NCBI RefSeq assembly: GCF_050948215.1
Contig: NC_135153.1
Location: forward strand, 10,444,058 to 10,508,057
Length of the DNA stretch: 64,000 nt
Direction of reading: 5' to 3'
Origin: Halictus rubicundus
Taxonomy: Eukaryota > Arthropoda > Insecta > Hymenoptera > Halictidae
Shown here: piece after piece, positions 47,991 through 59,876 of the stretch
How the letters are laid out: the number at the start of each line of letters is the position of its first letter
Position numbering within the stretch: position 1 is the first letter of the stretch
The notes under the pieces: model-generated
Databases searched by the model: none
Told to the model about the DNA's origin: nothing
Seen by the model: only the letters and a program-made list of their open reading frames with translations
Translations under genes and position numbers: made by a program

Positions 47991-48975
47991 TGACACTGTG
48001 CGAGTATAACATCTGACCTTGCATGACCTTGACGATTATTGTACAGCGCACGGAAGAATTCGAGCACTATTCCGTTTAAAAAAATTAAAGTTCACCTTCG
48101 TTTCTCGAAAAATATTTCCAATAAAACATTCTCTTTTTTCTTATACATATGTCCCGTTTAGAAGAAAAACACTGCCTAGTGGAGTTGGCCAGTGAGACAA
48201 TGGAACCACTACATAGCAGATGTTCAGCGGATTATTATCAGATAATGAGAGAAATATTTAATGAACTTCATTCAAATTGGTAGATAAGATTTGACAATTT
48301 TAGGACATATTTCACGGCGGTACGCTCGTAAACATTATCTAACCGACTATACTGTGAGCATAATGGATTACTACGGCATGTGTTGGAATGAATTCAGCGA
48401 TGATAAAATGTGCACGTCATTCAGCTATGCAAAGATTCCAACTTTACATCTACGTAAATAATCAACACTTTCACAGATCTTTACGGATCTAGCGGATCTT
48501 CTCTCATGTGAGAAAATTGATTTTACTACCACACTCGATCTTAAATGATCTCTAATGTGGCTTACTGAAATTGCCATAACATCGACTATCACGCAGCGAT
48601 AAAACAAATACAGCGTCTCATTTGAGAAAATGAAAACGACTTTGAAATCTCTCGTCTGTATAATCCGTACGAAAAGTATTTACATCACATACCACCCCCT
48701 CCCCCTTCATAAAACGTACGAAGACAACGTTTTATGATACTTTTCGTGTTATCATCAATAATGCAAATATTCAAGACGAACAGAGTAATTGCCACGTCAT
48801 GTGCGCTTCAAGCATTCGCGTCACACATATATGACGTCCGCTAATTCGCAATTTATTTAAAGACGGGAATTAATTATTACGACGTTAAATTAATTTTATA
48901 CAGTTTGCTACTTAAGGTCGCGGAACGCAGTATAATATTTAAAGACTATTTCTTCTGTAAAATTGGGGACGATTA
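47991..48975. other. Gene-free AT-rich stretch
   Basis: No repeat ends or supported exons were seen. Confidence 0.35.
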
Positions 48976-49149
48976 CACTGATACTCGATATATGTCCAAA
49001 ACACGGTTCTGGCCAGCGACATATGTCGGCCAGGAGACACTATTTTTTTTTATCTAGGTTCATAAGCCCTCACGGGGTATACTCCACGGGAATGGGGATA
49101 ATTGACTTTTATCGTCTAGTCATTTGGGACATATATAGAGTAAACACTG
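48976..49149 (+). mobile_element. Family 1b MITE, uninterrupted
   Basis: Starts CACTGATACTCGATATATGT and ends ATATATAGAGTAAACACTG with TA borders. It shares the GTCCAAAACACGG and TTTGGGACATATA features of the outer elements at 23 and 28 kb, so it represents that subfamily without an insertion. Confidence 0.75.
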
Positions 49150-49460
49150 TACCGTCTGAATTAATAAATTACTTTTATTGATTGAGTGGGGATTACCCTA
49201 GCCGGGGCTGGCGCGACGCAGGCAAACTTTTAATACCAAAAATATTATAAAAAATGTAATAATTGACATTCGTATATTTTGTATGACACTTTACTTGTCT
49301 TTGTAGTTTACTTAAATAACAGGCTATTATTTACGAATAATATTGACTTTTTGGACTTGGTTCTCGATTCTCGCGGATCTGTTGAGGAGACACTTTCGAC
49401 CGGAAGTAACGGTTTCCGGGTTCATAAAATATTTGGGTATTTATCGGCAAATAACTCGGC
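49150..49460. other. Gene-free stretch
   Basis: Nothing recognised. Confidence 0.3.
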
Positions 49461-49796
49461 CGGCCAGTCAATCTGATAATTGGAGGCGGTTGGCCATTGC
49501 TCGTTGCGAGCCGTCGGTCGATTGAGAGCCGGATGGCTGGTCGGCCACGTACCAGACTCTGAAGTTAGAGCCGGTTTCGCGCATTGCTACCGTACTAAAA
49601 TATTGTTCGCCGTGGGTGGCTTTATGGGCTTTGCTGATGTAAGGCCCCTTCCGATTCCTTCTCTTGTCAGATGCAAACTTATTGATAGTTCCAACGTTGT
49701 AGTCTACCGGCCGGTATCTGGCTGGTATGCTGCTATCGTCAGCCACACGTTCGCAGCCGTTCGTGTATGTTCAGGCTGCCAGGGACCTCGGGGAGG

Positions 49797-49847
<51 letters not shown>

Positions 49848-50340
49848 AAGGTGTGCGTCGGTCGCGATACAGAGTGTACAGAGTTGTACAGAGTTGCGAG
49901 TTTCACGCACGGCAACCGGCGATGCCAAATTGAATTTATACCCTCGGACCCTAGCACCTTCGACGTCCTTCGTACCTGACGCGGCACTATGGCCTCCAAT
50001 GGCGCCTGGGTCCGTCGACTCGGTGTATTTGCACTTCGGTGCAGTCACTGCTGCGACTCCGAACGTTCCAAGACGTCTCCGCTGACATCCGGATGTTGCG
50101 GATAGCAGACGTGTTTCTTGCAAGAATGTTGCACAACGATGCAACGTGTACTCGCGAGGCTAACCTCCTGCAGTGTTAAACTCTCCGACTTTGATGGAAT
50201 TCGGCAGTTTTACACGGCGGCGGCTGAAGATATTAGACAGTTGTCTTTTTTTTTGTCTGCCGGTAACGTGCTATTTAACCGGCTGTTAGCCGATCCTCCG
50301 CGTTCCTCAACAGAAAATTCATCTGTTTCCCGTTTTAGAG
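49461..50340. promoter_or_regulatory. CpG-rich block with GA run, possible promoter/5' exon region
   Basis: GC and CpG content rises sharply against AT-rich flanks, and many frames stay open on both strands. A perfect GA run (49799-49840) sits inside. In insects such runs bind GAGA-type factors near promoters. No TATA box, initiator or first exon can be fixed by eye. Confidence 0.25.
49799..49840. repeat. (GA)n microsatellite
   Basis: About 42 bp of perfect AG dinucleotide. Confidence 0.95.
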
Positions 50341-50492
50341 ATTGCGAAAGAATTTTAACCCTTAACGGTCCGGAAGCATTTCATGTTCACTTGCCATCAG
50401 GTCCAAGATGTTTTTCATACGAAGAGAAACTGCGGACACAACATTTTTGTATCAAGTGTAGAATGGAAAATATTTATATTTTATTTTATATA

Positions 50493-50947
50493 CAGGGTGT
50501 TTCACCTAACTCGAGCATCTAAAATATCTCGCTTGTTTTTTATCGTAGAAGAAAATGTCAGAGGAAAACATTAGTTGGTTCGGAGAAAATTTGTTGAAGG
50601 TTATATCTTTTGAGATTTCAAGGTCATCGAAGTTTTTTTTAATGGAACGATATATTTTTATTATCGCTATATGATAGCCGAGGTCAAGATGAATCCAACG
50701 ACCTGTACTATTGTGACCTTCACGTGACCTTGAGTATGAAAAATTCATAAAAGTAGGGCACTTGATGTAAATAGTAAAATAACGATGACATGATCCCCCT
50801 AGGGTTCCAAGAAATGTTCTTGAATCTTGACTAATGACTGTAAACACACTTACAATAAATTGTTAACACTGATACAAATCTTCTCCTTCTCCTTCCTCTG
50901 AACTAACTAATGTTTTTAGATGCTCGAGTTAGGTGAAACACCCTGTA
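50493..50947. mobile_element. 455-bp foldback element (ACAGGGTGTTTCACC ends)
   Basis: Inverted ends of about 32 bp: CAGGGTGTTTCACCTAACTC and its exact complement at the right. A 17-bp direct repeat TATTTATATTTTATTTT lies just outside both ends, three bases removed on the left. No coding capacity. Confidence 0.85.
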
Positions 50948-52045
50948 TATTTATATTTTATTTTGTTCTTACTTTTGCCGCCATATACATACGCGGCAAA
51001 TTGGATCCAGTAAGTAAAAGTGCCATGCCGCTTATATGGCGGCATTGGTCCGTTAAGGGTTAAAATAGTTTTTAAATAATTAAGCTGCGGCAAAGTAATA
51101 ATAGCAGTAGCTATTTTGCCTCAGAGTGTAGGAATCGTTACTCAATTACTCAGTCCCCGGGTGAATCAATTAGGGACGATAGGAAGATTAACGTGTCTGC
51201 GCGAAGCACCTTCAGAAATATCTTGTAAAAAGTTCATGCATAAAACAGTGAATGGTCTTGAACATAGTTGAATTATATAGTTGTGAGAATGGTCCGATGG
51301 TTAAATTTAAATATATTGTCCACTTAGGTGTCCCGCTTATTAGCGAGATCATCACGGGTTCGCATTACGCCCGTAAAAGTGCCAGATTTACGAACGCGGA
51401 CAGTCAAGTGGAACACTAGATATGTAAAGCAGAAAAGCGTCCCCCGTTCCACGATCGTTGCTCAATTCCTGCCACCTTTAATTAGCGGACACGGGTTTTT
51501 CGAGCGGGTTCCACGAGAAACATAGCCGGTAAATTGCGCATACCAGCATCGATCTCATCCAAAGTCGACAAATCACGATCGCATTGTACGAGATCACACT
51601 CGAAGCACCGTCTAACTACTATACGTTCAAGGTAGATCGTATCCCGGCTGCGGGAACAGAGGAGTCTAGGCCGGTCGCGGAATGCTCTTAACGAGTGTTC
51701 GAGGGGATCTAAAGATCTGGTCCTGGATCGCGACTACCGTGCTATAATTCGATCGTAGGATCACGAATGGATTAACCGTGATTCCGTTCGACAAATAGTG
51801 GTTGCCTTACAAAATCGTTAAGTCGACCGACGCAGCTACCGAAGACCCATCAAAAAGTTTCGTTTCGCATTTTCTTCAACGTGATCTAGGTAAATTTTTC
51901 ATATATTTAATTTTCAAACCATCCCTGATGGGCCTCCCATAAACAATTATTTCAACACAAGGGTTATAAGGTTTGAATAATTAACGCCTAACTCCAAGAC
52001 GTTGATCTAATACCAGATCCGGCGCAACGCGTGTACTGTTCGTGC
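50948..52045. other. Gene-free stretch
   Basis: Unique sequence. GGCGGCAAAAGT-like inverted words (ATATGGCGGC and GCCGCCATAT) at about 50979 and 51033 form a small palindrome. No supported exon. Confidence 0.3.
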
Positions 52046-52260
52046 CTCACAAGAAGTCTCGCGGGACGGCACAAGGTCAAAGGAGGCGCTCGCTCCGCCT
52101 ACCCCCACCGTTGACGCTCCAGTAGGCCAATGGTTAGGCTTTGACGTCACACGCTACATAGTATGTGCAACCGCTTTAGCCAATAGAGCGGCTAGAGGCG
52201 TGCCCCTTCCACTCTAACCAATCAGCCCCGCATTCCTTTCACGAGACTTCTTGTGCGGCA
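52046..52260. mobile_element. GC-rich MITE-like repeat
   Basis: CACAAGAAGTCTCG at the left and CGAGACTTCTTGTG at the right are perfect inverses about 215 bp apart. The left 120 bp is related to 33202-33320. Confidence 0.6.
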
Positions 52261-52266
52261 CCCACA

Positions 52267-52875
52267 GTACTATGCGTCCATCAGGGGATGGCAGTGAGAA
52301 GCTTGTAGGTACCACGTGATATCCCCACTTCGCGCTACACGTCTTTCGGGATTGGCCGGATCGCTTGACGGAGACAGCAAAGCACGTATTGAGTCTGACT
52401 GGAACAAAGCGATGTGGTGGCACGAATCGAGGGGAAAAGGTTACCCTCCCTCTCCCAGTACCGGAGTATGCGCGACAGAGACGGAACGCGTCACGTGACT
52501 GGGTCGCGGCGGAAGGGGAATAGCGCGGTAAAAGGGGAAATTAGGGTGGGGGAGCAAGTCTTGATCTGACGACTCAGTGCTGAGCTCTCATGTCGACCGT
52601 TCCCACCCGAACTTATGCGTAAGAGTGGGGCAGTGTCGCCAGATGGGGGGAGGGAGCACAAATCGAGGGAAAAAGGTTACCCTCTCTCTCCCAGTACCGG
52701 AGTATGCGCGACAGAGACGGAACGCGTCACGTGACTGGGTCGCGGCGGAAGGGGAATAGCGCGGTAAAAGGGGAAATTAGAGTGGGGGTCCGCCGCCTGG
52801 CGTGAAGAGTGGGGTCTCGCGTAACCCCCTGCGCCCCACAGTCGAGATCACTGCCATCTGATGGACGCATAGTAC
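52267..52875. repeat. Inverted arms enclosing a direct duplication
   Basis: GTACTATGCGTCCATCAG (52267-52284) is the inverse of CTGATGGACGCATAGTAC (52858-52875). Between them, about 133 bp beginning CACGAATCGAGG and containing GTACCGGAGTATGCGCGACA and CGCGTCACGTGAC occurs twice at a 236-bp offset (52421 and 52657) with few differences. Confidence 0.85.
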
Positions 52876-54597
52876 ACACCTTAGCGGTCCTATTAAGAAC
52901 AAGTCCCGCCGTGTGTCGAATGCAGAAAAATCAAAAGAATGCAAGTTCTCCGGTGCTACCACACTTGATCTACTCCGAAATCCATAAGTCGATCGGATCA
53001 AGTCATCGAATTAGTCAATGCACGCTCATAACGTAGTCCGGTGCAGGAAGCTGTCGGTGCTCAAGCGGGTAACGCACGCGTTCGGCACAAAAGGAGGAAT
53101 TTATCAACAATAACCGTATCAAAGCGTATCAGTGGTCGGGGCGCGTACCCGTTGGTGCGTGAACGCTGGCCACACGGTCTTTATATGGACCTGTACGAAT
53201 TTATTAAGCTGTTTTACCGGTACCGAGCGAATTGAACCGAGCGGCTGTCTACTAGGCGCAACCTAAGTCAAGTTGTTAGGACTGGAGGGGTGGCAGGTTG
53301 TCAAACTGGCCGGAAAAAGAAAAGCTGGGAAAAGTGACGACTGCGCATTTTTACGCATTTATGGCAAAAATGTGGAGATGAGGATGGTGGGGGTCTCAGG
53401 AGTGGGGAGAGGACGCCATGTGGCTCGCGAGCCACCAGTTGCCCAGGCCTGGGCACAACACATGGGAACTATATTTTTTAGCAGTATCCCCTACAAAACA
53501 CTAATGCAGAGGTTCGCAAAGATCGAAGCTGATCAGTTCGGCTCCCGAGGCGACTCCATTGTCACGACCGGTTGGCGGGTACCCGGCCTGGAGTGAGACG
53601 TCGCGGGTAAATATCCGGCTAGTGTAGTACACGTGTAAATCCTTTGGAAGATTCAAAAAAAAAAAACTCCGGGGCCTGACAAAAACGGGTACACGCACCG
53701 GTCGAGCGACCGTCGATAAATTACGCGGTCGTAGGTTATCGAGCGGGTAGATTATGGAGATGAACAGCGCCGATAACGAGTCCTTCCCCCGGCGGCTTTT
53801 TTTCCGTGGTGGACGCGCAGAGGCTGCGGCGGTCGATGCGCCGCAGCGGTCTGGAACATCGCGAAGCGAGGCGAGGCTCGGGCTTCGAATATGCCTTTCG
53901 ACGATTGCTATCGTGGCCCGCGTCATGTATCACGTCATAACACACGCTGATAGCGGTACAAGCGTTTGCCCAAGAGGATGCTACCTTCCGATAGGGGGAT
54001 CCGGCCTTGCACGGCCGGCCCTGGCACCACCTCCTCCCGTGGTTATCACGTCGACAGCAGGAATAAAAGCAAAACGGAGCCCGGGCGGGAGTCGATCGTT
54101 GTTCGACGCGGGGAGAAAGCTTCATAAATCTGCGCGCGCGTTCGCCAGAGAGCAAAACGCCGTCCCGTGGACACCCGGCTGTGGGAGGACCACGCTGGAT
54201 ACCGTGAAAAGTGAGAGTCTGGCCTGAAGGATACCTCGTCGGACAGGTTGCGTACGCGAGAAAATGGAATCTTACGCGCGCGAGCGGGCACGGCGCAGCC
54301 GAAAGGATTACCGGTTACGTTTACAGAAATCACGGGGGAAGTCCCACGATGCCGAGCCGGCGCGGACGACGGAAAAATTCGTGGTACACTGCTAGGAAAG
54401 GTGATAAGTCGCTGGGAGGATTAATGGTGGACGCGACCAGGCGCGCTGCCAGCTTTCTGGTAGCTTCGCGCCGATGTAGCGACCTCCGCCAACTTTGCCG
54501 TACGATTGCTTTTCGTTTTGCTATTTAATCCGAGGCTTCCTAACTTAATTTGTCCCTTGGTGTCTGTCGATCACATTTTGATACAATAATCATTAAT
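52876..54597. other. Gene-free stretch, CpG-rich in its right half
   Basis: From about 53500 to 54500 CpG content is high and long frames overlap on both strands. No domain or splice pair identifies a gene, and a promoter region is possible. Confidence 0.3.
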
Positions 54598-55058
54598 ATT
54601 TGGGATACCCATAAGTTCCCTTTAGTTCTGTACGGATCGTTCAAGAGGAAACACGTATTCTTATATAGTTTTCGGTAAAGCAGTCTGTCTTCAAAATATT
54701 CTAAAAAGTATAATTTTTTTACAACCCTCTAATAAAATGACGGAATCCGTACCTTCCGAGGGTCATATTCGTCATTGCATCATATTTTTCATTTTCATGC
54801 GGGATTTAATGCAACGGTAACAACAAAGAAAATTTGCGATGTTTATGGAGATGTATTGAAGGTCAACAAGTGTCAACGTTGGTTCAGAAGGTTTGCTGCC
54901 GGTGATTATGATCTCTCTGACAGGCCTCGAAGTGGACGACCAGTTGAATTTCGTAATGACATCCCAAAATCTCTAGTGGAAGCTGATCCAAAATTAAGTA
55001 TACAAGAATTATCGAGAAGCCTTGGGTCCACATGGTCAACTATACAAAGGCACCTACC
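54598..55058 (+). pseudogene. Mariner transposase fragment, copy 2 (N-terminal part only)
   Basis: The 5' end TTTGGGATACCCATAAG and leader match copy 1. The start lies near 54738. A frameshift lies near 54795-54800, between FIFM and GFNATVTTKKICDVYGD. Beyond it the frame reads KVNKCQRWFRRFAAGDYDLS, SGRPVEF and LGSTWSTIQRHL, the paired-like DNA-binding half of a mariner transposase. It ends abruptly at about 55058, where hAT-type repeat sequence begins. No catalytic domain is present. Confidence 0.88.
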
Positions 55059-55145
55059 CGACACTGGTCGGGGGAAGAGGTCGGGTCGGGTCGGGTCAGG
55101 TTCCCGAAAATTTCGAGATTCCCGATAGAATCGGGAATCGGGATT
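55059..55145. mobile_element. Fragment of the hAT-like minisatellite element fused to mariner copy 2
   Basis: GGTCGGGTCGGGTCGGGTCA and CCCGAAAATTTCGAGATTCC match the interior and end of the 43570-44225 element. Confidence 0.75.
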
Positions 55146-55308
55146 AGTTTCAGATTGTTAACTGGAAATATTTTATTCTATGATTCAGATTTTTGAAATA
55201 CAAATATTTTATTTCATGGTTTAGATTGTCAAAATACAAATATTTTACTGTATAATATTAAATAGTATTTGAAAAAATTGTTTCGCCAAATATTGCCTAC
55301 CTCTGGTA

Positions 55309-55441
55309 TTATGTTTACACTTCTCGGCGTCCGAGGCCTCTCGAGCTTCGGTGCCCCTCGCGGGGTTTACCCTGCAGTAGTGGGGATAACTCCGCGACGT
55401 TTATCGTCCAGGCCTTGGCGACATATAAAGAGAAATAACTG
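55309..55441 (+). mobile_element. Family 1 MITE, left end missing
   Basis: Starts TATGTTTACACTTCTCGG and ends AAAGAGAAATAACTG. It is truncated at the same internal TATGTTTACAC point as 38155-38289. Confidence 0.82.
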
Positions 55442-56689
55442 TAAATTGCAAAATTTTACTCTCGCGAGACATTGGCATTTCATATTCTTGCAAACAATTC
55501 TTTTCTTCCTAATTGAAAGACGATTCTTGAAGCTTTCTGACGCAAGCGATCCTCCTATAATACTCGTTTTAATCGCAGAGAAATAATTAAGACATCCTGT
55601 AACCAGTGTTTCCCCTCGAGAACCCATAAGATGGAAAGCTTCGAAGCTACGTAACAAAAGAGAAAACGCCATCGCTTCATTTGCCACCGTTCTAATTGCG
55701 GTTATGACAAAATCGATTCCACTTACGGTCCAATAGACCATAGTCTTATTTCACTTGCGGTTTATGGGTTCGAAAGTGAATTTGCGTTAACACTTTGTGA
55801 ACGCTCGAATCAGAAAACAGTTGTTACCGATAAAAAGTTGAGTACTTTGAGTATACAACAAGAATGAGAATTTTATCTAAATGCTTTAATAACGACAGCA
55901 ATCTCCAGTTTTCTGTCAAAAAAAAATAATTAATTGACTGAAAAAACTTTTGATTGATGTGTAATTATGAGCTGTCAGAGAAGTTTCAGATACATGCCAA
56001 CCTTGTCCGACTTGATGATTAATAATTAGTTCATTGGAAGAAGTAAGTGCGTAATTCAAGGAAAAATTGCGACACGAGATCGTGTGATGTAAATGAAAAT
56101 ATACTTCAATCATTACAGCTTCTAATGATTTTAAAAGAGCATAAGAACGTCACACATCGTTATAAATTGTTGCTTTTTAAACGAATTGCTTGTATACCGT
56201 GTTACCGAATGTAGAGAATAAAAATTCTGTTACGATCGATCATTATGGTCCAGAATCCTAATCATTCAACAGGTAAACTTGGCAACGCCGCGCCGTCTTG
56301 CGCAAGATCGAAAGCGGAAAATAATTTCTTAGACACGAATCTCGTAATTGCATTTTGCAAAATGTTCCGGTAAGTTAATCTTTCGTTACAAGGCCGTTAA
56401 CTTTTCATGCGTAGCCTTCTTCCGTCACGTTTGCACAATGTACAATTAGTTACAATTCTCAGGTTCGTTTTCATTCGAATATCAAGCAAGATATAAACAT
56501 TGCGCAATAAATATTCGCTCGCTGCATTTCGGTCAGATTTGAATGCGAGAGATCGGGGAGGGAGAATGACTAATAACTGTAGGTAAACATGAAGAAATCG
56601 AAAGTAACGACAGGCACGATTCCTTGATCAGTGCATCTCGTGAACCAATACTAATCCAGAGACAAAACGTTTCTGTTTTTAATTAGTCC
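55442..56689. other. Gene-free AT-rich stretch
   Basis: Unique sequence with no supported exon. Confidence 0.35.
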
Positions 56690-57044
56690 TTTATGAAACT
56701 CTCACCAACGCGTTCGTCACATTTTTCTGATTAAAATGACACCAAACACGACACAATTTGGATCGTATTTACTCGTTCAACTCACGATATAGTAGAACCT
56801 CGATTATCCGAACCAATCGGAAAGAACCGAGCTACAGTTTCGAATTGAATTTTTGCTCACTTGCACAACAAATCGTGTTGTATATGGATCTCTGATTGCA
56901 CTGTTTATTCAGATGTAATTGGTTCGGATAGTCGAGGTTGCACTAAATCGCTATCTAAACAAGCAAATATGCTCCGAGTCATGTCATGTTTGGACTCATT
57001 GTAATCAGAAAAATGTCGCCAATGCGTTGGACAAGGTTTCATAA
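56690..57044. mobile_element. Foldback family 5 element, interrupted
   Basis: Arms of about 95 bp: TTTCTGATTAAAATGACACC at the left and TGTTTGGACTCATTGTAATC at the right, extending to TTATGAAACT and GTTTCATAA. The centre holds a Tigger-like MITE. Confidence 0.75.
56790..56945. mobile_element. Family 4 Tigger-like MITE nested in the foldback
   Basis: Ends TAGTAGAACCTCGATTATCC and the complement of TAGTGCAACCTCGACTATCC. 156 bp, with TA before the left end. ACCTCGATTATCCGAAC is typical of Tigger-like termini. Confidence 0.75.
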
Positions 57045-57950
57045 AAAAGTAATGAAAACCCAAAAATTGTTGTCGTCGTCTCACCGACAATCCTGCCTGC
57101 CACGCTTCTCAGTGGTCGAGTGCGCATCTATTCCGTCTGTCGATCTGTGACCCTAACAGCGGTGGCCCGCCTCAATTGTCTGAAAAACAGCCTCGCGTTT
57201 CCTCGGGGGCGTCGCGTAACGAGCGCGCGGGCGAACAAAAGTGAAACTCCGTGTGTCGGCGCGTCGTTCCCAACGGAGAACGGGCCCGGCAAGCCTAATC
57301 AACCGAAGATAGGATCTACACGACCGAGCAGATGCCTGCGAGCCACCGGTGTTACATAAAGGATTTTCACTCCCCCGGTTTTTCCCGTTTCGCGCGGGTG
57401 AATCCGCGGCGCGGGTCGCGTTTCCAGAGCGCGTCGCGGGTGCCGACTGCGAGGCCCCGTCCGTCCGGAGCTTTTATCTTTCTGTAATCGCAGAAAACGG
57501 CCTCTCTCCGCCCCTCCCCCGCCCCCCGGCCACGCTTGAGAACGAGAAAGTTTCATTTCCTATTTGCCCGCGAAGGGACGCCACGACAGCTCCGCGCGGT
57601 GTGTTGCTCCGCGATTTGCATCGGACTACAATGCGTCGCGTTGCAGAGTCCCTCTGGCTTTCGTCGCGCACACGTACCGGTACGAGACCTGTCCGCGTTC
57701 ACACGACGAGGATTCCCATATCAGATATTCATCTCCCTCCAACGAGAGCCGGGAGAGATTCTGTCGTCGAACGCGACACCGGTTGTATCGTCATTGTTGC
57801 CATAATTCTGTGGGACCGATCTTGCGAAACGCGCTTCGCCGCGTTCCTGTCTCCGAGCGTCCGCTTTCGTTGGAACTTTCTGCGGGAACGTATGGTTTTC
57901 CTTTTATTCGCTCCCTATTGTACAGCGGAGTACGATTCTAAAAAAATGAT
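57045..57950. promoter_or_regulatory. CpG-rich block, possible promoter/5' exon
   Basis: A GC-rich island with dense CpG between AT-rich flanks. A 208-codon + frame at 57349-57975 and others on both strands are open, as expected in CpG-rich DNA. No protein family is recognised. Confidence 0.25.
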
Positions 57951-58440
57951 CAACATTCAAACTGCGACAATTTAGTGTGGTATACAAATGAATTTGACAT
58001 ACGCCTCCATGATTTAAAAAACATATTCCATCTAGAAAATTGAAGGTCACCTTGAGCTCCAAAAAGAGTAGTGCAAAACAGAAAAAAATTGCTTGCAAAG
58101 GACAGTATTCCCTCCTTCATTTTTTCTAGTATTTATTACTTGTGAGAACAACGCTGGCTAGTAACAGGGCGAACGTCCTTTGGTTGACCTTGGCAAAGGA
58201 GACGGTTGTAATATTTTTCTACTTTGATTTTTCTTTCGTCATGATGCTGAAATATTAATAAATTTTTACCGTCTACCGTTTCTGTATCATAGCGTTTGTG
58301 ACAACCATCCCCCACACAACAGTTCGAAGCTCCACCAAGCTTCCCCGAAGACAATTTCGACTTTCGAATTTCTAACGCGACCAACCAGGATGCAGAAACT
58401 CACCGTCGCATGCGTAGGACTAAAACGTTGCATGCTTACG
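57951..58440. other. Gene-free stretch
   Basis: AT-richer unique sequence. Nothing recognised. Confidence 0.3.
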
Positions 58441-59871
58441 TAACGCGGCGCTTGCGTGATCCTTGGAGCGTAAAGGCGCATAGTGCACGCGTGTGCAGCG
58501 CGGCTGGTCAGGACACATTGGGATCATAATGTTGCGCGACAGTGACATACCGTCAAGAATGCCGCGTGTACGTGCGGTTAGGTGCGTATCGCGGGGCAAA
58601 GCTGATTTGTAACGATCCTAATGAAAATAAAAGTTCTGTGGACGCGACGCTGGTGTACGCGCGTGCGCGCGCGCGAGCACGAGCGAGCGAGCGAGCGCAC
58701 GCATTACACGCCGAGATAGCAAGCGTTCATAACGCCTGGCGACAATGACATATCGCCGGGAATGCACCGGACTCGCGTTCGAACGCGTACGGGTACATCC
58801 GTCTCCCTTCCTCTCTCCGTTTTTCAATGTTTCTCACTATCTCTCTCCCTTTTTTCCATGTTCCAAAGGATCCTCGCTTTTGCGCGGAGACATTGCAATA
58901 GTTTCCGCCGAGGAAAAATATCGACGACCCTCCGCCATTTTGTGGCCGCTGCGGCCGTTGCACGGTGGGGCATTCGGCCCGGATAGCTGGCCAAAAGTCG
59001 AAACTTTTATTCTGTCCAAAATGAGTGAAATTTTCTTCTCGTGTAATAATCTACTGTAGTTTATTGTCCTAAACAGTAGCGTTCGAAATAAATATTGAAT
59101 GGTTTTAACACCCTGTATATTCAGCGGGACAATCAAATGCGATTTTGGTAAATTTAATGTTCGAAGTGATGTTCTCTTTCGGGTGGACACAAAGAAAAAT
59201 CTTGTGGACCCTCCGCCATTTTATGGACGCCTGCAGCATCATTCGAAAAGCGCATGCTCCTGGAGAGATCCGGATTGGAGATCAACAGTTGACCAGAGCC
59301 AATCAAAAAGTTGCCTAACTTTTTCAGTTTCCCCGCGGGTCCGAGGATCGAGGAGCGAATTCGGAGGATCGTTTTTCGCGTGGGAACATTGCAAAAGGTA
59401 CGGATCGCGGCTGGTAAACGTGCATGCGAGGTATCGGTTGTTGTGCGCACGCGGGCCCGAGTTGTTCGGGCAGGTCCGTTGGTTGCAGTGTTTTTGCAAT
59501 TGCGATTATGTTGCAACGGACGCGAAGTCGTGCGCGTCCCCCGGTGCGGGGCGCACGGATACACACCACACGGATGGAGTCATATGAACTCGTCTTGTTT
59601 CGTGTTCTCCGTTGCGAAGCCGCGCGGCGCGCGTTTCGATTAACGATAACACGAGGTTGTACAATGTTAAGTTTAGTGTAAATGTTGGGACTCGTTGAAG
59701 TCGGCGAGCTCTCTCGGTTTGCTTTCGTTGGGAACACGTCCGAGTGTAGGCCGGCGCGGCGTGGCCTGACTCGGTGCGCTTGCCCGCCGGTTTCTCGATT
59801 ACTGCTATCGGTAAATGGGCGAGGACATACAAAGATGCCTTTTAACCTGCAATCGGTCGGGTAGCAACGAG

Positions 59872-59876
<5 letters not shown>
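58441..59876. promoter_or_regulatory. Second CpG-rich block with internal duplication
   Basis: CpG-dense sequence with an alternating GCGCGCGCGAGCACGAGCGA run near 58668. GACCCTCCGCCATTTTGTGG (58924) and GACCCTCCGCCATTTTATGG (59207) mark a diverged duplication. CAGGTATCGG-like and AAAAGGTACGG donor-like sites occur, but no exon chain can be built. Confidence 0.25.

Noticed and set aside
49480..50085. 201-codon + frame with an Arg-Glu run
   Set aside because: Passes through the GA microsatellite, which is open in several frames. No conserved domain was seen.
51350..51375. Possible tRNA T-arm (GGGTTCGCATTACGCCC)
   Set aside because: The stem is four pairs with an oversized loop, and no acceptor or anticodon arm fits around it.
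57349..57975. 208-codon + frame
   Set aside because: Lies in CpG-rich DNA where all frames stay open. Its residues resemble no family and other frames are equally open.
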